Of a stretch of DNA of 62,933 nt, positions 42,721 to 50,875 are shown piece by piece. The stretch is from assembly GCA_016219005.1 (NCBI GenBank), contig JACRCN010000020.1:1-62933 (forward strand), given 5' to 3'. The translations under genes and the position numbers were made by a program. Source of the DNA: Deltaproteobacteria bacterium (GTDB lineage: Bacteria > Desulfobacterota > Desulfobacteria > Desulfobacterales > SpSt-501). The stretch's first letter is position 1. Every line of letters starts with the position of its first letter. The notes under the pieces are model-generated. The model was given only the letters and a program-made list of their open reading frames with translations. It had not been told where the DNA came from and did not search any database.

Positions 42721-43289
42721 ACATGCGTCGCCTGATGAAAGCGCTCAAGGGACTCTGGAGCCTGGCCGTCGGCCTGAGGATTACGGCCGTCGAGCTGATC
42801 AAGCCCCAGATCACAGTGCACTACCCGCGTAAGGAGGTCGATAACCTCGCCACGTACCGCGGTCACATCGAACTCGTGCCGCAGGACGAAGACCCCGGGA
42901 CCCCGCGATGCATCATGTGCTGGCGCTGTGTCGACATCTGCCCCTCGCGCTGCATCACCCTGCGCATGCACGTCCAGGGCGAGGAGACCGGCCGGGCCGC
43001 GGACCCGGGCCTGCGGCTTTCGCCGGACGTCCAGGTGCCCTATTCCCAGCACCTGGCGCCGCCTCCAGACCGGATCGTACGGGTCCTCGACGGGTACCGT
43101 CTTAACTACAGCCTCTGCAGCCTCTGCGGGCTGTGCGTGCAGAGCTGCCCGGTGGATGCCATCCGGTTCACCGGCAATGCCTACCTGGTCGGCACGACCC
43201 GGCAGACGTTCGACATCGATTTGCTGGCTCGGCTGCAGCAGCGGGCGGCTTCCACGGCCGCAGCCCGCGGCGCAGCCCGCGCCGCATAA
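42717..43289 (+). CDS. nuoI: NADH:quinone oxidoreductase subunit I
   Basis: A 190-residue ferredoxin-like subunit with clusters N6a and N6b: CIMCWRCVDICPSRCI and CSLCGLCVQSCPVDAI. An unusually long linker (about 40 residues) separates the two motifs. The C-terminus is Ala/Arg-rich (AASTAAARGAARAA). The start overlaps the nuoH stop (ATGA at 42717); an ATG at 42723 is the alternative. Confidence 0.93.
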   Translation: MNMRRLMKALKGLWSLAVGLRITAVELIKPQITVHYPRKEVDNLATYRGHIELVPQDEDPGTPRCIMCWRCVDICPSRCITLRMHVQGEETGRAADPGLRLSPDVQVPYSQHLAPPPDRIVRVLDGYRLNYSLCSLCGLCVQSCPVDAIRFTGNAYLVGTTRQTFDIDLLARLQQRAASTAAARGAARAA

Positions 43290-43309
43290 GGCGCTAGGGG
43301 GAAAGGCTG

Positions 43310-43831
43310 ATGGAAGAAATGGTGGCCTCCGCCGCATACGGACTCTACTTGGCCCTCATCGTCGCCGGGGGGCTTGCCGCCGTGCGCTGCCACAATCTGG
43401 TGCGGGCCCTGATCGGCCTCATCATGACCCTGTTCGGGGTGGCCGGCATGTACTTTCTCATGGCCGCACCCTTCCTGGCGTTGATGCAGATCCTGATCTA
43501 CGTGGGCGCAGTCAGCGTGCTCATCTTTTTTGCCATCATGCTCACCCGCGCACCCGGCGGGGAAGCCGGCCATGAGAGTTTGCGGCCACGCATGGGGCTG
43601 CGGGAGCTCCTGTCCGTCGCGAGCGGGCTTTTGCCGGCCGTCATTCTGGCCGGTATCGTGGCGGGCTACGCGCCTCCGGCCCTGCCCCTGAAGTCCGAGG
43701 TTCCGCTGGCGCGGTTGGGGCAGTTCCTGACAGGGCCCTACGTGCTGGCCTTCGAGCTGATTTCGGTGGTGCTGGTGGTGGCCATGGCCGGGGCGGTGCT
43801 GCTCGGCTTCGAGAGGAGGAAGGGACAATGA
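43310..43831 (+). CDS. nuoJ: NADH:quinone oxidoreductase subunit J
   Basis: A 173-residue membrane subunit with five helices. The third helix contains the typical QILIYVGAVSVLIFFAIML, whose alpha-to-pi transition is tied to coupling in complex I. It overlaps nuoK by ATGA. Confidence 0.93.
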   Translation: MEEMVASAAYGLYLALIVAGGLAAVRCHNLVRALIGLIMTLFGVAGMYFLMAAPFLALMQILIYVGAVSVLIFFAIMLTRAPGGEAGHESLRPRMGLRELLSVASGLLPAVILAGIVAGYAPPALPLKSEVPLARLGQFLTGPYVLAFELISVVLVVAMAGAVLLGFERRKGQ

Positions 43832-44136
43832 ACCCGCTGGTGTTGTTCCACTTGGCCGCCCTGCTGCTGTTGGGTCTGGGGCTTTACGGCATCACCCGCC
43901 GCCGCAGCCTGGTGGGGATGCTCATCGCCGTGGAGCTGATGCTGAACGGCGCGGGGCTGGCGCTGGTGGCGAGCGCCCGTTTGACTCCGGCCGCGGACGA
44001 GCTGGGCCAGCTGGGCGCGCTGCTGGTCATGGGCCTGGCGGCCGCCGAGGCGACACTGGTGCTTGCGATCATCCTGGTGGTGGCCAAACGCTGGGGCACC
44101 TCGGACAGCGCTACGATCTCCTCGCTGCGGGGTTAA
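43828..44136 (+). CDS. nuoK: NADH:quinone oxidoreductase subunit K
   Basis: A 102-residue, three-helix subunit related to MrpC. Conserved acidic residues appear in LIAVELMLNGAGLALV and in the last helix MGLAAAEATLVLAIIL. It sits between NuoJ and the first antiporter-like subunit, as in other complex I operons. Confidence 0.94.
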   Translation: MNPLVLFHLAALLLLGLGLYGITRRRSLVGMLIAVELMLNGAGLALVASARLTPAADELGQLGALLVMGLAAAEATLVLAIILVVAKRWGTSDSATISSLRG

Positions 44137-44142
44137 GAGACG

Positions 44143-45618
44143 ATGATGGAATCCAGCCTGCTGCTCATGCCGATTCTGACCACGGGCCTGGCGCCGTTGT
44201 TCATCTGGCTCCTGCGCACGAACATCAATGCCCGGGAAGGCGTGTCGTTCGCGGCCGGGATCCTTACCTTCGGTTCCGTGCTGACGTTCGTGCCGCCGGT
44301 GCTGCGGGGCGAGGTCCTGGTCTATCCCCTGTTCGTGATCCTGCCCGGGATCGAGGTCAAATTCTGCGCCGACGGGCTGGCGCTGATCTTCGCCCTGGTG
44401 GCCTCGTTTCTGTGGATTCTGGCCACGGCCTACAACATCGGCTACATGCGCTCCCTCAAGGAGCATGCCCAGACGCGCTACTACTTCTGCTTTGCGGTGG
44501 CCATCTTCGGTGCGATGGGGGTGGCCATGGCCGCCAACGTCTTCACCCTCTACCTGTTCTACGAGGTCATCACGGTCTTCACCTACCCCCTGGTGGCCCA
44601 CCACCAGGACGCGGAGGCTTACCACGGCGCGCGCAAGTACCTGGTCTACCTCATGGGCACCTCCAAGCTGTTCCTGCTGCCCGCGATGGTCCTGACCTAC
44701 GTGCTGTGCGGCACACTCGACTTCCGCCTGGGCGACATCAGCCGGGGCATGTTCCCGCCCGACGCCAACCCGGTGCTGGTGCAGATCACCTTCGCTCTCT
44801 ACATGGCGGGCCTGGCCAAGGCGGCCATCATGCCGCTGCACAACTGGCTGCCCTCGGCCATGGTGGCGCCCACCCCGGTCTCGGCCCTGCTGCACGCCGT
44901 GGCGGTGGTGAAGGCCGGTGTGTTCTCGGTCTGCCGGATACTGCTCTCCGGCTTCGGGGTCAACCTCATGGACGCGCTGGGCCTGGGAGAGGCCACGGCC
45001 GTGTTTGCCGCCACCACCATCATCGCGGCCTCGGTCATTGCCCTGACCAAGGATGACCTCAAGGCGCGGCTGGCCTACTCCACGGTGAGCCAGCTTTCCT
45101 ACGTGGTGCTGGGGGTGTCGATGCTGACCCCGCTCGCCGTCACCGGCGGGGTGGCCCACATCGCGCACCACGCCTTCAGCAAGATTACGCTCTTTTTCAC
45201 GGCCGGGGCCATCTACGTGGCCACCCACCAGAAGAAGATCAGCATGATGTCGGGCATGGGCCGCCGCATGCCGTGGACCTTCGGGGCGTTTGCTGTGGCC
45301 GCGCTGTCCATGATCGGCATCCCGCCGGTGTGCGGGTTCGTCAGCAAATGGTACATGGCCAACGGTGCGGCGAGCACCGGACATTACGCCCTGCTGGGCG
45401 CCATGCTCGCGAGCACTCTACTGAACGCCGCCTACTTCACGCCGGTCGTGTACAAGGCCTTTTTCGAGGAGCCAGCCCCCGGCATCGACCTCAGCCACTA
45501 TTCCGAGGCGCCGCTGTCGATGGTCGTGCCGCTGTGTTTCACGGCTGCGATGAGCGTGTTTCTGGGGCTGTACCCCGAAACGTTCATCCAGTTCATCCGG
45601 GTGTTGGGCGGGATTTGA
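44143..45618 (+). CDS. MrpD/NuoL-like antiporter subunit (pump 1)
   Basis: A 491-residue protein with about 14 helices of the proton-translocating antiporter family. The conserved glutamate is in LYLFYEVITVFTYPLVAHH, and the Lys/His-bearing helices are AKAAIMPLHNWLPSAMVAPT and HAVAVVKAGVFSV. It resembles MrpD and lacks the long C-terminal lateral helix of true NuoL. It is one of four such subunits in this operon, where normal complex I has three. Confidence 0.9.
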   Translation: MMESSLLLMPILTTGLAPLFIWLLRTNINAREGVSFAAGILTFGSVLTFVPPVLRGEVLVYPLFVILPGIEVKFCADGLALIFALVASFLWILATAYNIGYMRSLKEHAQTRYYFCFAVAIFGAMGVAMAANVFTLYLFYEVITVFTYPLVAHHQDAEAYHGARKYLVYLMGTSKLFLLPAMVLTYVLCGTLDFRLGDISRGMFPPDANPVLVQITFALYMAGLAKAAIMPLHNWLPSAMVAPTPVSALLHAVAVVKAGVFSVCRILLSGFGVNLMDALGLGEATAVFAATTIIAASVIALTKDDLKARLAYSTVSQLSYVVLGVSMLTPLAVTGGVAHIAHHAFSKITLFFTAGAIYVATHQKKISMMSGMGRRMPWTFGAFAVAALSMIGIPPVCGFVSKWYMANGAASTGHYALLGAMLASTLLNAAYFTPVVYKAFFEEPAPGIDLSHYSEAPLSMVVPLCFTAAMSVFLGLYPETFIQFIRVLGGI

Positions 45619-45635
45619 GGAAGCGAGGGCAAGCC

Positions 45636-45950
45636 ATGAGTCACGATTCCATACCGATACACGAACAAGGCGGGGTGCTGCCGGCGGGCAAAAGCCAGGG
45701 GCTCCGTCGGACCTTGCGCAACCTGATGTTCGCCAGCCTGGGGCTCCTGGTCGCGCTCAACCTGTTCATCACCCCGCACGATCCCCATTTCGGGCTGGAC
45801 CAATTCCCAGGCTTCTGGGCGCTGTTCGGTCTGCTGGGGGCGGTGGTCCTGGCCAAGGGGGCCAAGGGTGCCGCCCACACCTTCTTGGGAAAAGACGAAA
45901 ATTTCTATGAAAACAGGTCCGAGGATCCGAGGGGTCAAGGGATCAAGTGA
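45636..45950 (+). CDS. Small two-helix membrane protein of the nuo operon
   Basis: A 104-residue protein with two membrane helices (NLMFASLGLLVALNLF and FWALFGLLGAVVLAKG) and a charged end, FLGKDENFYE. Similar small proteins occur unlabelled in antiporter and hydrogenase clusters of anaerobes; I know no gene name. The last dozen codons (SEDPRGQGIK) lie inside a long inverted repeat, so the native C-terminus may have been altered by it. Confidence 0.75.
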   Translation: MSHDSIPIHEQGGVLPAGKSQGLRRTLRNLMFASLGLLVALNLFITPHDPHFGLDQFPGFWALFGLLGAVVLAKGAKGAAHTFLGKDENFYENRSEDPRGQGIK

Positions 45951-45999
45951 AAAAAACAATCCAACTTCACTCGATCCCCTGTTCCCTGGACCCCTTGAA
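45929..45999. repeat. Long imperfect inverted repeat at a gene end
   Basis: Arms around 45929-45950 and 45967-45999 pair over more than 20 positions (AGTGA/TCACT, GGGATC/GATCCC, GAGGGGTC/GACCCCTT) with small bulges. The element straddles the stop codon of the small membrane gene and ends before the GTG at 46017. It could be a palindromic unit or an intra-operon attenuator. Confidence 0.6.
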
Positions 46000-46016
46000 C
46001 CCTTGAGGTTATTGAC

Positions 46017-47780
46017 GTGAACGCGTTTTTTCATCCCTCCATATTCTTCGTGGCCTGCGCCCTGATCGTGTGGATGCTGCCCGGCCGGATCGCACGCTGG
46101 CTGCCGCCGGTGGCCGCGGTCCTGGCCATCGCCGGTGTCCTCTCCATGCCGCACGGCACTTTCATGCAGCTCAACTACCTGGGGCTCGACTTGAGCCTGG
46201 GGCGGGTGGATGCGCTGTCGATGGTCTTCGCCCACGTGTTCGCCATCCAAGCTCTGATCGGGTTCATCTTTGCCCTGCACGTGGAGGACCGCTGGCAGCA
46301 CATGGCGGCCTGCCTGTACATCGCCGGCGCCTTCGGCTGCACCTTTGCCGGCGACTACGTCACGCTGTTCATCTTCTGGGAGCTGATGAGTGTTTCCTCC
46401 ACCTTCCTGGTCTGGCTGCGGAGGGTGCCGGCCTCCACCCGGGCGGGCATGCGCTATTTCCTCTTCCACGTCCTGGGCGGGCTGTTTCTTCTGGCCGGGC
46501 TGCTCTTGCGCTACCAGGCCACCGGCACGTTCGCCTTCGAGGCCGCCGACCCCGGCGCCGCCCGGCTCTGGGACATCCTGATCATGCTGGGCTTCTGCGT
46601 GAACGCGGCGGTGATCCCCCTGCACGCCTGGCTGCCGGACGCCTACCCCGAGGCCACCGTGACGGGCGCGGTGTTCATGAGCGCCTTCACCACCAAGACC
46701 GCAGTCTACGTGCTGCTGCGCGGCTTCGCGGGATTCGAGATCCTGGCCGTGATGGGCACCCTGATGACCCTCTACGGCGTGGTTTACGCCACCATCGAGA
46801 ACAACGCCCGGCGCATCCTGGCCTATCACATCGTCTCGCAGGTGGGCTACATGGTGGCCGGCGTGGGGGTGGGCACGGCCATGACCATCAACGGGGCCTG
46901 CGCGCACGCCTATGCCCACATCCTCTACAAGGGCCTGCTGTTCATGGGCGCGGGTGCACTGCTCTACGCGGCCGGTACGGCCAAGCTCTCGGAGCTGGGT
47001 GGCCTGTTCCGGCGCCTGCCGTGGGCCTTCGCCTGGTACATGGTGGCGGCGGTGAGCATCTCCGGTTTCCCGCTGTTCTCGGGGTTCATCAGCAAGACCA
47101 TGACCATCACCGGCGCGGCCGAAGCGCACCACACCTGGCTCGCCCTGGGCATGGAGGTCGCCGCGGTCGGCACCTTCCTGTCGGTGGGAATCAAGCTGCC
47201 CTACTTCGCCTGGTTCGGCAGACCGGACCCGGGGATGGCATTGAAGCCCATCCCGCGCAACATGTACGCGGCCATGGCCATCGCCGGCGGCCTGTGTTTT
47301 TTCATCGGCGTGCAGCCCGGGTTCCTCTACAGGCTGCTGCCCTTTCCGGTCGAGTACGTCCCCTACACAGCCTGGCACGTGCTGCAGACCCTGCTGCTGC
47401 TGGGATTTACGGGGCTGGGGTTCTACCTGCTGAGGCTCAAGCTCGTCCCCGAGGCCAAGATCAACCTCGACTGCGACTATTTCTACCGGCTGGCCGGACG
47501 GGTCGTGCTGGCTCTCGCCCGTCGGCCCGTCGAGTTGCTCGACAACTGGTGGAACGAGTTTTACGCCCGCGCCGGCCTGCGGGGGATGATCAAGCTCGCC
47601 GGCGGCAGCGCCTGGTTCGACCGGGCCGCCATCGACGGGGTGGTGGACGGGACAGCCGTCAACGTGCGGCGGGCGGGTAAAACCGCTACCCTGGCCCAGA
47701 CCGGGCAACTGCAGAACTACCTGTCGACGGCCGTCATTCTGGGGCTGATCGTTTTCGGCGTGGTTTGGTTCTGGGGGTAG
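46017..47780 (+). CDS. MrpD/NuoL-like antiporter subunit (pump 2)
   Basis: A 587-residue antiporter-family protein. The conserved Glu is in TLFIFWELMSVSSTFLVWL, with NAAVIPLHAWLPDAYPEATV and SAFTTKTAVYVLLRGF further on. The C-terminal part after about 465 (INLDCDYFYRLAG onward) is an amphipathic extension plus a last helix, closest in place to the NuoL lateral arm. The start is GTG 46017. With pump 1 it seems to replace the single NuoL. Confidence 0.9.
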   Translation: MNAFFHPSIFFVACALIVWMLPGRIARWLPPVAAVLAIAGVLSMPHGTFMQLNYLGLDLSLGRVDALSMVFAHVFAIQALIGFIFALHVEDRWQHMAACLYIAGAFGCTFAGDYVTLFIFWELMSVSSTFLVWLRRVPASTRAGMRYFLFHVLGGLFLLAGLLLRYQATGTFAFEAADPGAARLWDILIMLGFCVNAAVIPLHAWLPDAYPEATVTGAVFMSAFTTKTAVYVLLRGFAGFEILAVMGTLMTLYGVVYATIENNARRILAYHIVSQVGYMVAGVGVGTAMTINGACAHAYAHILYKGLLFMGAGALLYAAGTAKLSELGGLFRRLPWAFAWYMVAAVSISGFPLFSGFISKTMTITGAAEAHHTWLALGMEVAAVGTFLSVGIKLPYFAWFGRPDPGMALKPIPRNMYAAMAIAGGLCFFIGVQPGFLYRLLPFPVEYVPYTAWHVLQTLLLLGFTGLGFYLLRLKLVPEAKINLDCDYFYRLAGRVVLALARRPVELLDNWWNEFYARAGLRGMIKLAGGSAWFDRAAIDGVVDGTAVNVRRAGKTATLAQTGQLQNYLSTAVILGLIVFGVVWFWG

Positions 47781-47822
47781 CGGGGCGGATTGAGCTCATT
47801 GGGTTGATGGAACGGAGTCATC

Positions 47823-49388
47823 ATGATTCAAAGCACGTGGCCAACATTGACGATCCTGGTCTTCTTTCCCGTGGCGGCCTGCCTGGTCCTGCCGTTCATC
47901 AAGGGGGACAGGACCGTGCGGGTGTTCGCCTTCGCGGTGGGTGTCGTGGAACTCCTGTGCGCCCTGCCGCTCTTTGGCTTCGACCTGTCCTTTTCCGGGT
48001 ATCAGTTCGAGGAAAAGGCCGAGTGGGTGCGGTCGTGGGGGCTGACCTACCATCTGGGCATGGACGGCATCAGCCTGCTGATGGTGCTCCTGACCGTCCT
48101 GCTGCTGCCGCTGTGCGTGCTGTGCTCCTGGTCTTACATCAGCAAGCGGGTCAAGGAGTTCCACATCAGCCTCATGCTTATGACCTCGGCCTGCGTGGGG
48201 GTGTTCGTCGCCCTTGATTTTGTTCTGTTCTACATTTTCTGGGAGGCCATGCTGGTCCCCATGTTCCTGCTCATCGCCGTGTGGGGGGGGCCGGAGCGCC
48301 GCTACGCCTCGCTCAAGTTCTTCCTCTACACCCTGGCCGGCAGCACCCTGCTGCTGGTGGCCATGGTGGCGTTCTACATCGCGGGCGGCACGTTCTCGAT
48401 TCCCGAGCTGTCGGCCAAGACCTATCCTTTCGGCTTCCAGTGCTGGGCCTTCCTGGCCATGGCCATCGCCTTTGCCATCAAGGTGCCCATGTTTCCCTTC
48501 CACACCTGGCTGCCGGCGGCACACGTGGAGGCCCCCACGGCCGGCAGCGTGATGCTGGCCTCGGTGCTTCTCAAGATGGGGGCTTACGGATTCCTGCGCT
48601 TCTGCCTGCCCCTGACCCCGGAGGCGAGTGTCGCCTTTGCGCCCATGATGATCGCCATCTCGGTCGCCTCCATTCTCTATGGCGGCTTCGTGGCGCTTGG
48701 CCAGCGCGACATGAAGAAGCTGATCGCCTACTCGTCGGTGGCCCACATGGGCTTCGTGACCCTGGGCATCTTCCTCTTCAGCCTGCGCGGGCTAGAGGGT
48801 GCGCTCATGGTCATGCTCAATCACGGCATCACTACGGGCGGCCTGTTCATGCTGGTCGGCTGCATCTACGAGCGCAGCCACAGCCGGGAGATCGCCGAGA
48901 ACCTGGGTCTGGGCAAATACCTGCCGGCCTACATGGGTTTTTTCGGCCTGTTTGCCCTCTCCTCCCTGGGGTTTCCCGGGACCAACAGCTTCGTTGGCGA
49001 AATCCTGGTGCTGATCGGCGTGTTTGCTGAAAAGCCCTGGGTGGGGGCGGTTGTCATCCCCGGCGTCCTGCTGGGCGCGGCTTACATGCTGCGCCTGGGG
49101 CAGAAGCTCGCGTGGGGAGAGCCCAGCCGGGCCAAGGCCTGGACCGACTTGAACGCACGGGAGTGGCTCTATTTCGCACCCCTGGCGGTATTGGTGGTCT
49201 ACATCGGGCTGGCGCCGGGGTTGACCCTGCGGGCCATCGATCCGACTCTCACGCGGGTCCTGGGCGAAATCCGCGCCCGTTCGGAGGCGGTGGCGTCCGC
49301 CCCGGGGAACCGGCCGATGCCGGACCTCATGCCGAAGACAATCGCGGCCCGGACGGAGGCAGACCCGACGGCGGGACTGCCGCGCTGA
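47823..49388 (+). CDS. nuoM: NADH:quinone oxidoreductase subunit M
   Basis: A 521-residue antiporter-like subunit. It has the NuoM marks LGMDGISLLMVLLTVLLLP, FYIFWEAMLVPMFLLIAVWG, KVPMFPFHTWLPAAHVEAPT and KKLIAYSSVAHMGFVTLG. It carries one of the proton paths of the membrane arm. A clear ribosome site precedes the ATG. Confidence 0.95.
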   Translation: MIQSTWPTLTILVFFPVAACLVLPFIKGDRTVRVFAFAVGVVELLCALPLFGFDLSFSGYQFEEKAEWVRSWGLTYHLGMDGISLLMVLLTVLLLPLCVLCSWSYISKRVKEFHISLMLMTSACVGVFVALDFVLFYIFWEAMLVPMFLLIAVWGGPERRYASLKFFLYTLAGSTLLLVAMVAFYIAGGTFSIPELSAKTYPFGFQCWAFLAMAIAFAIKVPMFPFHTWLPAAHVEAPTAGSVMLASVLLKMGAYGFLRFCLPLTPEASVAFAPMMIAISVASILYGGFVALGQRDMKKLIAYSSVAHMGFVTLGIFLFSLRGLEGALMVMLNHGITTGGLFMLVGCIYERSHSREIAENLGLGKYLPAYMGFFGLFALSSLGFPGTNSFVGEILVLIGVFAEKPWVGAVVIPGVLLGAAYMLRLGQKLAWGEPSRAKAWTDLNAREWLYFAPLAVLVVYIGLAPGLTLRAIDPTLTRVLGEIRARSEAVASAPGNRPMPDLMPKTIAARTEADPTAGLPR

Positions 49389-49402
49389 GCCGTTGAAGGA
49401 GA

Positions 49403-50845
49403 ATGGTTGTGAAATTTGACATCACCCTCGTGATGCCGGAACTCGGGCAACTGGCCATCATCTTGGCGCTGTTCCTGCAGAGCCTGGCCAAACCCCGTAC
49501 CGGCGAAAGCGTTGCGGCCATGGCCGCGAACACCCGATGGGTCCCCCTGGCGGCCGCGGCCGGGCTGGTGCTGGCGGCTTTGTCGCTGGAGGCAAGCGGC
49601 AGTCTCTTCTGGGAGGTCTACCAGATCGACGGCCTGTCCCAGTTCTTCAAGTTCGCCGTGGCCCTGGGTTTTGCAATCGCCGTGCTCAACGCGTCCACTC
49701 AGCCGACCCTCGCGCCGGACCAGCGCGCCGACTACCTCATGCTCCTGTCGCTGAGCGCGCTCGGGCTCATGCTCCTGGCGAGCGCCGTGGAGCTGATCAC
49801 CATCTACCTGGCGCTGGAGATCTCCTCTTACAGCCTGTACGCCCTGATCCCGTTGCGAGGTAAGGACCCTCGCGCGGCCGAGGCCGGCATCAAGTACATC
49901 CTGTTCGGGGCCGCCGCCACGGCGCTGGCCCTGTTCGGCCTGGCCTTCATCCTGGCCGGCCAGCATTCGAGCTTCCTCGCGGTGTTGACCGGCAAGACCT
50001 GGTCCTGGGCTGGCTCGCCGCTCGGTCTCGTCGGGCTCACGCTTTTCATGGGCGGATTTTTCTACAAGCTTGCCCTCTTCCCCTTTCATTTCTGGGCCCC
50101 GGACGTCTACGACGGCGCCAGCAACGAAACCGCCGCATACGCCGCCACCCTGCCCAAGCTGGGAGCGGTGGTGATTCTGATCCGCCTGGCCGCCATGCTG
50201 AAACCCGGCTTGCAGGTCACCACAGTCCTGGCCGTCCTGGGGGCGGCCTCCATGACGTTCGGCAACCTCGCCGCCCTGACCCAGCAGGACATCAAACGCA
50301 TGCTGGGCTACTCCAGCGTCGCCCACGCCGGCTACATCATGGTGGGCCTGGTGGCGGTCTCAGCCGGCGGGCTGGCTGCGGCGGGTTTCTACAGCCTGGT
50401 GTACGTGCTCATGAATCTGACCTGTTTCTGGGTGATCTGCCGGCTGTCCGGCGACGGCCGCAACCTGAAGCTGAACGACCTGAACGGCCTGTACCGGCAG
50501 GATCCCTGGCTGGCTTTCGTGCTGGCCGTGGCCGCCCTCTCACTGGTGGGGTTGCCGCCCACCGCGGGGTTCATGGGCAAGCTCTTCCTGCTGAGCGCAG
50601 CCTGGAACCGGGGCTATGACTGGCTGGTGATCGTCGCCGCCGTCAACACAGCCATATCCATCTACTATTACCTGAACCTGATCCGTCACGCCTACACCGT
50701 CGAGGCCGAAGGCGGGTCCGCGGTCATTCGGGCCGGCGGCAGCTTTTGGGGTGGAGTTCTGGCGGCCCTGCTGCTCGTTCTGGGCGCCCTGCCGGCGCCG
50801 GTGTTCAAGTGGGCTGAGGCCGCCGGGAAACAGTTGATGCCCTGA
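49403..50845 (+). CDS. nuoN: NADH:quinone oxidoreductase subunit N
   Basis: A 480-residue antiporter-like subunit nearest to the quinone module. NuoN motifs are TIYLALEISSYSLYALIPL, LALFPFHFWAPDVYDGASNE, IKRMLGYSSVAHAGYIMVGL and LVGLPPTAGFMGKLFL. It ends the membrane-arm block and is followed, 30 bp on, by the Mo oxidoreductase. Confidence 0.95.
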   Translation: MVVKFDITLVMPELGQLAIILALFLQSLAKPRTGESVAAMAANTRWVPLAAAAGLVLAALSLEASGSLFWEVYQIDGLSQFFKFAVALGFAIAVLNASTQPTLAPDQRADYLMLLSLSALGLMLLASAVELITIYLALEISSYSLYALIPLRGKDPRAAEAGIKYILFGAAATALALFGLAFILAGQHSSFLAVLTGKTWSWAGSPLGLVGLTLFMGGFFYKLALFPFHFWAPDVYDGASNETAAYAATLPKLGAVVILIRLAAMLKPGLQVTTVLAVLGAASMTFGNLAALTQQDIKRMLGYSSVAHAGYIMVGLVAVSAGGLAAAGFYSLVYVLMNLTCFWVICRLSGDGRNLKLNDLNGLYRQDPWLAFVLAVAALSLVGLPPTAGFMGKLFLLSAAWNRGYDWLVIVAAVNTAISIYYYLNLIRHAYTVEAEGGSAVIRAGGSFWGGVLAALLLVLGALPAPVFKWAEAAGKQLMP

Positions 50846-50875
50846 AAGTCTGTGGCGTGATCGAGGGAGGAAGGA

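Noticed and set aside
45929-45999. CRISPR repeat or tandem array
   Set aside because: A single palindrome without repeated spacers; no CRISPR array or cas gene was seen anywhere in the window.
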